In this document: positions 26,766-33,007 of the stretch, piece after piece
Layout: each line of letters opens with the position of its first letter
How positions within the stretch are numbered: the stretch's first letter is position 1
NCBI GenBank assembly: GCA_020061585.1
Contig: JAGUXX010000233.1
Span: forward strand, 1 to 33,007
Source of the DNA: Betaproteobacteria bacterium
GTDB taxonomy: Bacteria > Pseudomonadota > Gammaproteobacteria > Burkholderiales > Thiobacillaceae
Length of the DNA: 33,007 nt
Reading direction: 5' to 3'
Made by a program: the position numbers and the translations under genes
The notes under the pieces: model-generated
Told to the model about the DNA's origin: nothing
Database searches by the model: none
The model's input: the letters and a program-made list of their open reading frames with translations, nothing else

Positions 26766-28982
26766 ATGACTTTGCGCAGCCGACGTTTCATCGGGCAATT
26801 CACCCTCAGCGCTTTGCTGATCATTTTTCTGACGCTGCATTTGACCGGTCTGATCCATCTCGGCTTTGTCGATATTCTCGACAATGCGATGTACGACCTC
26901 AAAGTCCGCGCCACCACCGCGCAGGGCGTCGACGATCGCGTGGTCATCATCGATATCGATGACAAGAGTTTGCAGCTCGAGGGCCGCTGGCCGTGGCCGC
27001 GCGAAAAACTGGCGCGCATGCAGAACAATCTGTTCGACCAGTATGGCGTCGCGGCGGTCGGCTATGACATCGTGTTCTCCGAACCGGACACCAGTTCCGG
27101 CCTGCCGGTGCTGGAGGCGCTGGCCGCCAACGATCTGAGCGACCAGCCGGTGTTTCTGCAAATCCTCGAACAACTGCGCCCCAGTCTAGACTATGACCAA
27201 TTGATGGCCGACTCGCTGGCCAAGGGCAGTTCCGTTCTGGGCTACTACTTCAATGTCAACGAAGGCGCGGAACGCATCGCCACCTTGCCGACGCCATTGT
27301 TCACGCATGAACAACTGGGGGCGCTGGGCAGCGGTTTTCTACAGGCGCAAGGTTATGGCGGCGCTTTGCCGGGTTTGCTGGAAAAAGCCACCGGAGCGGG
27401 TTTCTACAACTCGCTGCCGGACAATGACGGGGTGATCCGGCGCATGCCGGTGATGATCAGCTATCAGAACGGCTATTACGTCTCGCTGCCGATCATCCTG
27501 GCCGAGGCGGCGATGGGGGTGAAAGAGATACGCCTGGTCAATCCTGGTGGCGACGGCTTCAATCGTTTCCTGCCGCATGCCCTGGACATCGAAGGTCTGA
27601 AAGTGCCGTTCGACGAACAGGGGGGCGTGCTGGTGCCGTATCGCGCGCAAGGCAGCTACCGCTATATTTCGGCGACGGATGTCATCAGCGGCCAAGAGCC
27701 GGCCAGCCATCTCGAAGGTCGCGTCGTGCTGGTCGGTACGACGGCGCCCGGCCTGGCGGATATTCGCGTCACGCCAGTCAGCGAGGTGTTTCCGGGGGTC
27801 GAAATCCATGCTTCCATGATTTCAGGCATCCTCGATCAGAATCTGAAGTGGCAGCCGCGCGAAATCACCACCATGAGCGTGATCAGCGTGATCATCCTGG
27901 GCCTGATCATCGGCACAATGCTACCGATGACCACGCCGCTGATCGCGGCGATTTCGACCCTGGCATTTCTGTTTCTGGTCATTGGCCTGGACATCTGGGC
28001 CTGGAACACGCTGAACATGGATTTCCCGCTGGGTGCGCCCATGGTGTCGGTGCTGGGCATGTTCGTCGTCAACATGTCTTACGGGTTCTTCATCGAATCA
28101 CGCGCCAAGGGGCAGATCACCAAGTTGTTCGGCCAATATGTGCCGAAAGAACTGGTCGAGGAAATGAGCCGCGACCCGGATCGCTACAACCTCAAAGGCG
28201 AATCGCGCGAGATGAGCGTGCTGTTCTCGGACATCCGCGATTTCACCAGCATCTCCGAAGGCCTCAGCGCCTCGGCGCTGGCCGAGATGTTGAACTTCTA
28301 TCTGTCGTCGATGACTCGCATCGTCCAGCAACGTCGCGGCACCATCGACAAATACATCGGTGACGCGATCATGGCGTTCTGGGGCGCGCCGATACCCGAC
28401 AAGAATCATGCGCGCGACGCGATCATGGCGGCCATGCAGATGCAAAGCGATCTGAACGAATTGAATCCGCAAATGAAGCTGAAAGGCTGGCCGGAGATCA
28501 AGATCGGCATCGGCGTCAATTCGGGCAAGATGAGCGTCGGCAACATGGGCTCCGAGTTCCGCATGGCCTATACCGTGATGGCCGACGCGGTCAACCTGGC
28601 TTCACGTCTGGAAAGCCTGACCAAGCAATATGGCTTGGGCATCCTGGTCGGCGAGGAATCGGTGGCGCATTGCCCGGATATCGAGTTCATGAAAGTCGAT
28701 GTGGTGCGGGTCAAAGGCAAGGTCCAGCCGGTAACGATCTATGAACCGCTGGGGTTGAAGGAGGGCATCGATATCACCGCGATCAAGCGTAAGCAGGATT
28801 TTGAGCAGGCCTGCAACGCGTTCCAGTTGTACGACTTCGATGTGGCGGAAGACATCCTGCGCAAGGCCAACAAGCGTAACCCGAGCAAGCTGTACGAGGT
28901 CTATCTCGATCGCATCGCGCATTTCCGGGAAAACCCGCCGCCAGCCGACTGGGATGGCGTGTTCACGTTCACCAGCAAGTAA
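26766..28982 (+). CDS. CHASE2-domain adenylate cyclase (class III)
   Basis: A 738-residue inner-membrane signalling enzyme. One helix near residues 11-33 leads into a periplasmic CHASE2 sensor (about 35-350: DDRVVIIDIDDKSLQLEGRW, VGYDIVFSEPD, then FPGVEIHASMISGILD). Three helices follow (about 365-455) and then the class III cyclase domain. Metal-binding Asp residues are D489 (FSDIRDFTS) and D533 (YIGDAIMAFWGAP). The base-selecting residues are Lys529 (DKYIGD) and Asp607 (MADAVNLASRLE), the ATP-specific pair, so cAMP is the expected product. It lies 14 bp after the HD-GYP gene (AGGAG) and 11 bp before a cyclic-nucleotide phosphodiesterase gene. The CHASE2 domain would see the periplasm, where the pseudo-caspase protein is predicted to be. 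Confidence 0.93.
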   Translation: MTLRSRRFIGQFTLSALLIIFLTLHLTGLIHLGFVDILDNAMYDLKVRATTAQGVDDRVVIIDIDDKSLQLEGRWPWPREKLARMQNNLFDQYGVAAVGYDIVFSEPDTSSGLPVLEALAANDLSDQPVFLQILEQLRPSLDYDQLMADSLAKGSSVLGYYFNVNEGAERIATLPTPLFTHEQLGALGSGFLQAQGYGGALPGLLEKATGAGFYNSLPDNDGVIRRMPVMISYQNGYYVSLPIILAEAAMGVKEIRLVNPGGDGFNRFLPHALDIEGLKVPFDEQGGVLVPYRAQGSYRYISATDVISGQEPASHLEGRVVLVGTTAPGLADIRVTPVSEVFPGVEIHASMISGILDQNLKWQPREITTMSVISVIILGLIIGTMLPMTTPLIAAISTLAFLFLVIGLDIWAWNTLNMDFPLGAPMVSVLGMFVVNMSYGFFIESRAKGQITKLFGQYVPKELVEEMSRDPDRYNLKGESREMSVLFSDIRDFTSISEGLSASALAEMLNFYLSSMTRIVQQRRGTIDKYIGDAIMAFWGAPIPDKNHARDAIMAAMQMQSDLNELNPQMKLKGWPEIKIGIGVNSGKMSVGNMGSEFRMAYTVMADAVNLASRLESLTKQYGLGILVGEESVAHCPDIEFMKVDVVRVKGKVQPVTIYEPLGLKEGIDITAIKRKQDFEQACNAFQLYDFDVAEDILRKANKRNPSKLYEVYLDRIAHFRENPPPADWDGVFTFTSK

Positions 28983-28993
28983 CTGGAAGTCGC

Positions 28994-29782
28994 ATGCGCG
29001 TCGAGATCCTGGGGTGTTCGGGCGGTATAGGCGATGATCGCCACACCACAGCGTTTCTGATCGATGACGATATCCTGCTCGATGCCGGCAGCGGCGCGCT
29101 GCGCCTGTCACGCGCCGCGCTGGCGCGTATCGACCATGTGTTCGTCACCCATTGCCATCTCGACCATATCCTGGCCCTGCCGCTGTTGCTGGACAGCGTC
29201 GCCGGAGAGCGCAGCCGGCCGTTGCTGTTGCATGCCTTGCCGGAAGTGCTGGAGATCCTCAAGGACCATATTTTCAATTGGCGGATCTGGCCCGATTTTT
29301 CGCGCATACCGTCGGTGAAACAGGCTTTTTTGCGTTACGCGCCGATTTCGATCGGACAAACGCTTGCGCTGCCCGATGCCAGCGGCGCGCGGCGCGAATT
29401 TACGCCCATTCCGGCGTTTCATGTCGTCCCCACTTCCGGCTATCTGCTGCGCGGTCCGCTCGGTTCATTGCTGTTTACCAGCGATACCGGTGGCCATTCG
29501 GCGTTGTGGGAGATCGCCGAGCGTCAGCCTGATTTGCGGCATCTGCTGGTGGACTGTTCCTACGCCAACGCCCAGAAGGACATCGCCATCGCTTCGCGGC
29601 ATTTCTACGCCGAGGAATTGGCGGCTGATCTGGCCGGGCTGAAAAACTGTCCGGAGGTGTGGGTCGCGCACCTGAAACCCGGCGCGGAAGCCGAGATCAT
29701 GCGGGAGTTGACGGCTGCGCTTCCGCTCGACGCCAATTTTGCGATCCGTCCTTTGCCGCAGGATCAGATACTGGAGATCTGA
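28994..29782 (+). CDS. MBL-fold class II 3',5'-cyclic-nucleotide phosphodiesterase-like protein
   Basis: A 262-residue cytoplasmic metallo-beta-lactamase-fold hydrolase. The start MRVEILGCSGGIGDDRHTTA and the metal site THCHLDH (H53, H55, D57, H58) fit the HxHLDH signature of class II cyclic-nucleotide phosphodiesterases; LLFTSDTGG and WVAHLKPG give the later ligands. It is shorter than yeast Pde1 but like bacterial members. Adjacent to the adenylate cyclase (11-bp gap), it probably hydrolyses cAMP made by that enzyme. An alternative is a generic MBL hydrolase such as an RNase Z relative, which would usually have HxHxDH with other surroundings. Confidence 0.85.
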   Translation: MRVEILGCSGGIGDDRHTTAFLIDDDILLDAGSGALRLSRAALARIDHVFVTHCHLDHILALPLLLDSVAGERSRPLLLHALPEVLEILKDHIFNWRIWPDFSRIPSVKQAFLRYAPISIGQTLALPDASGARREFTPIPAFHVVPTSGYLLRGPLGSLLFTSDTGGHSALWEIAERQPDLRHLLVDCSYANAQKDIAIASRHFYAEELAADLAGLKNCPEVWVAHLKPGAEAEIMRELTAALPLDANFAIRPLPQDQILEI

Positions 29783-29824
29783 TTTCGGACTGGCTGCGGA
29801 CTTGCCGATAGACAAAAAGGACAT

Positions 29825-29850
29825 AAAAAAGGAGGGGTTGCCCCCTCCTT
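29825..29850. terminator. Terminator between the phosphodiesterase gene and fccB
   Basis: A 9-bp perfect stem AAGGAGGGG (29829-29837) pairs with 29842-29850 over a 4-base loop. The A run at 29825-29830 gives a U tail on the minus strand, so it mainly ends fccAB. On the plus strand the tail is only TTTCT, a weak stop for the signalling gene set. Confidence 0.85.
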
Positions 29851-29870
29851 TCTGGTCAGGCCGGCGGAGA

Positions 29871-31193
29871 TCAGCCCGGCAAGCCCAGGGTGTCGGCCCA
29901 GACGTTCTTCGCCCAGGATTCCATATAGGCGAATTCGAGTTCGCTTTCTTCCTTGGACACGCCACCGCCCTTCTGCGCGACCATCGCCGCCGGCGTGACC
30001 TTGCCATCCGCGCCGGTCTTCTCCGCCGCGTAACGGAACACCGTGGCGACGTGGAAGGCGGTGTGATCGGACGCGGCTGAATAGCAGGTGTTGGTCACCA
30101 CCGGCGCCGAATCCGGTTCGCGGCCGTTGAAGATTTCCACGATCGCGGCGGCGGCCATCTTGCCGGTGTTGTTGGCGACCGAGCCGGATTTCGGGAAGTT
30201 GGTCAGGGTCGAGTCGCCCAGCACGTGAACATTCTTCACGGTCAGCGATTCGAAGCTGCGGTAGTCGATCGGGCACCAGGTGCCGGAAGAATCGCTGCGC
30301 ACGCCCGCCATGCCGCAAATCGCGGCGGCACGCATCGGCGGCACGACGTTGATCACGTCACCCTTGACGTCGTCGAATTCGGTGCCGACCATCATCTTGG
30401 CCGGATCGACCGAGCGTGGCATGTTGTTCGGACGGTATTCGATCATGCTGTTGTCGGTGCCGTAACCGTAATGCTTCTTCCAGGCGGCGAGGAACAGGCC
30501 TTTCTTGGAGGCGATGTCCGGATTGCCGTCGAGGATGATGATCTTGGACTTGGGTTTCGCCTGCTTCAGGTAATGGGCGACCTGGCACGCGCGCTCGTAT
30601 GGGCCGGGGGGGCAACGGTACGGGGCCATCGGCACCGACATGACGAAGGTGCCGCCATCGTGCATGGCTTCCAGTTGCTTGCGCAGGGTGGCGGTCTGCG
30701 GGCCGGCCTTCCAGGCGTGCATGATGGTTTTCTGGGCTTCGGCGGTGTAGCCCTCGACCTTGTCGAACAGCAGTTCGATGCCGCCGGCCAATATCAGTCG
30801 GTCGTACTTGATGGTGTTGCCGCCGGCGGTCTTGACGGTGCGGGCGGCGGTGTCGATGCCGACCACCGAGTCCGGCACGAAGTGATCGACGGTCTTCTTC
30901 AGGTAATCGTAAGTGAAGGTGATGTCGTCCATCTTGTTGATGCCGGCCAGCACCGTGTTGGAGAACGGGCAGGATGTGAACTGCGCGTTCGGCTCGATGA
31001 CGGTGACTTCGATCTTCGGTTCCCACATCTTCAGGTAGCGCGCGCAGGTCGCGCCGCCAAAGCCGGCGCCGACAACCACCACCTTATAGGCGGGATTGGT
31101 TGGGGCGGCGGCGCAGCCGGTCAGCGCGCCCAATGAGGCGGCGCCAGTCATCCCGGCGGAAATTTTCAAAAACTCGCGGCGATCAAATGCCAT
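29871..31193 (-). CDS. fccB: Sulfide dehydrogenase flavoprotein subunit (flavocytochrome c)
   Basis: A 440-residue periplasmic FAD protein that oxidises sulfide and passes electrons to FccA. The N-terminus has a Tat-type signal (DRREFLKISAGMTGAASLGA). The FAD-binding VVVGAGFGGATCARYL is at about 39-54. Three cysteines match the Allochromatium enzyme with a constant offset of 33 residues: C75 (TSCPFSN, covalent FAD link), C194 (YRCPPGP) and C370 (NTCYS), the latter two forming the redox disulfide. The C-terminal FCSD flavin-binding domain is present. It lies 20 bp downstream of fccA in the same operon. Confidence 0.95.
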   Translation of the reverse strand: MAFDRREFLKISAGMTGAASLGALTGCAAAPTNPAYKVVVVGAGFGGATCARYLKMWEPKIEVTVIEPNAQFTSCPFSNTVLAGINKMDDITFTYDYLKKTVDHFVPDSVVGIDTAARTVKTAGGNTIKYDRLILAGGIELLFDKVEGYTAEAQKTIMHAWKAGPQTATLRKQLEAMHDGGTFVMSVPMAPYRCPPGPYERACQVAHYLKQAKPKSKIIILDGNPDIASKKGLFLAAWKKHYGYGTDNSMIEYRPNNMPRSVDPAKMMVGTEFDDVKGDVINVVPPMRAAAICGMAGVRSDSSGTWCPIDYRSFESLTVKNVHVLGDSTLTNFPKSGSVANNTGKMAAAAIVEIFNGREPDSAPVVTNTCYSAASDHTAFHVATVFRYAAEKTGADGKVTPAAMVAQKGGGVSKEESELEFAYMESWAKNVWADTLGLPG

Positions 31194-31213
31194 GGTGTAT
31201 CTCCTGTTTATGA

Positions 31214-31513
31214 TTACTTGATTACGGCGAACCAGGCGCCCAGCGCATCGAACTCGGCGTCGGTGTAACCCATGGCGTGCTTTTGCATGACAGTGCCGGG
31301 GCGAGATCCGTCACGGAAGGCTTTCATCTGTTCGACGAAATAGCCCTTTTCAAGGCCGGCCAGGCTGGGAATGGCGCCGCGGCTTTTGCCTTCGGGGCCA
31401 TGGCAGTAGGCGCAGTTGGCGGCCATGAAACGGGCCTTGGTATCAATGGCCTGAGCCGATGCGGCGCCGAGGGCGCCCATTAGCAGCAAGCTGATTGCGA
31501 GGGATTTCTTCAT
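31214..31513 (-). CDS. fccA: Sulfide dehydrogenase cytochrome c subunit, monohaem
   Basis: A 99-residue exported cytochrome c. The signal peptide (MKKSLAISLLLMGALGAASA-QA) is cut before IDTKA. A single haem site CAYCH lies at residues 34-38, and M76 or M81 (VMQKHAMGY) is the likely axial ligand. It is the small monohaem type, not the dihaem type of Allochromatium. The start at ATG 31513 follows a GGAGGA region; the open frame extends farther upstream without a credible start. First gene of fccAB; the FNR-like site at 31614-31627 lies about 100 bp upstream. Confidence 0.92.
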   Translation of the reverse strand: MKKSLAISLLLMGALGAASAQAIDTKARFMAANCAYCHGPEGKSRGAIPSLAGLEKGYFVEQMKAFRDGSRPGTVMQKHAMGYTDAEFDALGAWFAVIK

Positions 31514-31613
31514 GTCTTCCTCCAGGTTGGGACAATAAACAACGGCACGCCGTTTTTGGATGCTGAGCTGAAACCCTGGAGCGACCAAACAGTCACCTTT
31601 TGTCTTGACAGAC

Positions 31614-31627
31614 TTGACCAGGATCAA
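31614..31627. promoter_or_regulatory. FNR/ANR/DNR-type binding site candidate upstream of fccAB
   Basis: The 14-mer TTGACCAGGATCAA reads TTGAT-CCTG-GTCAA on the minus strand, agreeing with the TTGAT-N4-ATCAA consensus in nine of ten positions. It lies in the 211-bp gap between fccA and hemH, about 100 bp from fccA. No matching -10 was found, so direction and effect are unknown. Nothing else was recognised in 31514-31724. Confidence 0.5.
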
Positions 31628-31724
31628 TGCCTGGCCCGGATGTTTGCATGACGCTTTTGTACCAGTCAACAAGCGAACGCTAATATGGGCGCGGGTTGCG
31701 GGCCATTTCCGATATTTTTTTTGA

Positions 31725-32831
31725 TCAGTTGTTCGCACCCATCTGTTTGGCGCGTTGTGCGCGTTCATGCGATATCGCGCTTTCCGTCTCGGCGTTGAAT
31801 TCCGCGTCCAGCCAACCGCCCATTTGCGTCATGGCCAGGTCGGCCAGGGCATTGATCCAGACCGGTCGATCGTTCAACGCCGGAATATAGCGATAGTCTC
31901 CGCCGCCGGCGCCGAGGAAACTGGCTTTGCCTTCCATCGCGATCTCCTCCAGGGTCTCCAGGCAATCGGCGATGAAGCCGGGACAGATCACGTCGACCCG
32001 GCGGGTTTTCTTCGCGCCGAGTTCTTCCAGCGTTGCGACGGTGTAAGGTTGCAGCCATTCCGCGCGACCGAAGCGAGATTGGAAGCTGACCCGATACTGT
32101 TCCGGGGCCAAGTGCAGGGCTTCCGCCAGCAGCCGGCCGGTGCGCTGGCATTCGCAGTGGTAGGGGTCGCCGAGATCCAGCGAGCGGCGAGGAATGCCGT
32201 GAAAGCTCATCACCAGCACATCGGGCTGGCCGTGTTCCGCCCAGTAGGTTTGCACGCTTTGCTTGAGCGCGGCGATATAGCCGGCATCGGCGTGAAAATG
32301 CTTCAAAACCCGGACTTCCGGCGGATTGCGCTGACGCAGCAGGCTGTGCCAGGCCGCGTCGAGCGCCGAGCCGGTGCTGCTGGCGGCATATTGCGGATAC
32401 AACGGCAGCAGCAGCAAACGATCGACGCCGAGTGCCTTCATCGCCTGAATTCGCGAGCCCACCGACGGCTGACCATAGCGCATGGCGTAATCCACGACGA
32501 TCGGTTGCGGCCCGCGACGCGCCAGTTCGGCCGCCAGCAGTTCAGCCTGTCGGGCGGTGAAATGCTTCAGCGGCGAGCCTTCAGGACGCCAGATCGAGGC
32601 GTATTTTTCGGCGGATTTTTTCGGTCGGGTGTTGAGAATCACGCCGTTGAGGATCAGCCACCAGATGAAACGCGGTATTTCGACGACCCGCCGATCGGAC
32701 AAGAACTCCTTCAGATAAGGCCGCAGGGCTTTGGCGGTGGCGGCTTCCGGCGTGCCCAGGTTGATCAACAGGATGCCGGCGCGAGTAGCTTGGCCATGGC
32801 TGTAGGGCGGTTCGGGCAGGAAGTAGGGCAT
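31725..32831 (-). CDS. hemH: Ferrochelatase
   Basis: A 368-residue enzyme that inserts iron into protoporphyrin IX, the last step of haem synthesis, at the inner membrane face. N-terminal [20 protein letters not shown] and [13 protein letters not shown] are diagnostic; the catalytic His lies in [11 protein letters not shown], and the acidic metal-path segment is [15 protein letters not shown]. No 2Fe-2S-type C-terminal cysteine cluster was seen. ATG 32831 gives [13 protein letters not shown]. The 7-bp tandem repeat begins about 40 bp upstream of the start, in the likely promoter region. Confidence 0.95.
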   Translation of the reverse strand: MPYFLPEPPYSHGQATRAGILLINLGTPEAATAKALRPYLKEFLSDRRVVEIPRFIWWLILNGVILNTRPKKSAEKYASIWRPEGSPLKHFTARQAELLAAELARRGPQPIVVDYAMRYGQPSVGSRIQAMKALGVDRLLLLPLYPQYAASSTGSALDAAWHSLLRQRNPPEVRVLKHFHADAGYIAALKQSVQTYWAEHGQPDVLVMSFHGIPRRSLDLGDPYHCECQRTGRLLAEALHLAPEQYRVSFQSRFGRAEWLQPYTVATLEELGAKKTRRVDVICPGFIADCLETLEEIAMEGKASFLGAGGGDYRYIPALNDRPVWINALADLAMTQMGGWLDAEFNAETESAISHERAQRAKQMGANN

Positions 32832-32870
32832 GGGCGTGTCCGCTGAGGGGTGATGCGGCTGCGCCGCGGG

Positions 32871-33007
32871 TGAAAAGTGAAATGTGAAGGGTGAAAGGTG
32901 AAGGGTGAAGGGTGAAGGGTGAAAGGTGAAAGGTGAAAGGTGAAAGGTGAAAGGTGAAAGGTGAAAGGTGAAAGGTGAAAGGTGAAAGGTGAAAGGTGAA
33001 AGGTGAA
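32871..33007. repeat. 7-bp tandem repeat (TGAAAGG), about 19.6 units, cut by window edge
   Basis: Seven slightly varied units (TGAAAAG, TGAAATG, TGAAGGG, TGAAAGG and three further TGAAGGG) are followed by about 12.6 perfect TGAAAGG units up to the last base. It continues outside the window. The period is not a multiple of three and contains TGA, so it is not coding on the plus strand. It sits directly upstream of hemH. Confidence 0.95.

Noticed and set aside
32871..33007. Coding repeats in the 7-bp array
   Set aside because: The 7-base period shifts frame each unit and gives TGA in every plus-strand frame.

Overview
The window looks like the chromosome of a GC-rich, sulfur-oxidising proteobacterium, most likely a betaproteobacterium of the Nitrosomonadales type. 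The evidence is the conserved rpsP-rimM-trmD-rplS operon, a bifunctional spoT next to rpoZ, coq7 for aerobic ubiquinone synthesis, flavocytochrome c sulfide dehydrogenase (fccAB), a TauE/SafE-type exporter and a split YeeE/YedE transporter pair. The lineage is an inference; no 16S rRNA or tRNA gene was seen.

Layout. 1-5510 is housekeeping: the 5' end of a Bcr/CflA-type MFS transporter, spoT and rpoZ on the minus strand, then yajQ and the ribosomal operon on the plus strand, closed by a clear terminator. 5512-9143 holds small sulfur- and quinone-related genes (TSUP exporter, coq7, a DUF2322-like protein, a periplasmic SCP2-like protein, the YeeE/YedE pair) and a MITE-like nested inverted repeat. 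9222-12164 is an Mla-like lipid transport operon (permease, ATPase-like subunit, MCE protein, lipoprotein) whose ATPase-like subunit has no Walker A motif.

12276-29782 is the accessory part and the most interesting region. All genes point the same way: an SH3 protein, an M48 metalloprotease, a two-partner-secretion outer-membrane transporter (TpsB/FhaC type), a giant TpsA exoprotein with about 21 propeller-like repeats and a C-terminal caspase (C14) domain, an SH3 + pseudo-caspase + DUF4384-like protein, a GAF/HD-GYP protein, a CHASE2 adenylate cyclase and a class II cyclic-nucleotide phosphodiesterase. I read this as a possible surface-to-cytoplasm signalling system: an exported repeat protein carrying a protease-like domain, a catalytically dead caspase relative in the periplasm, a periplasmic CHASE2 sensor driving cAMP synthesis, and cytoplasmic enzymes that degrade cyclic nucleotides. 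The TpsA reading frame is broken by one missing base inside near-identical repeats.

29871-31513 is fccBA (sulfide oxidation), 31725-32831 is hemH, and the window ends in a 7-bp tandem repeat that runs off the edge just upstream of hemH. Housekeeping and accessory parts show no sharp mobile-element boundary: no integrase, transposase or tRNA was found.
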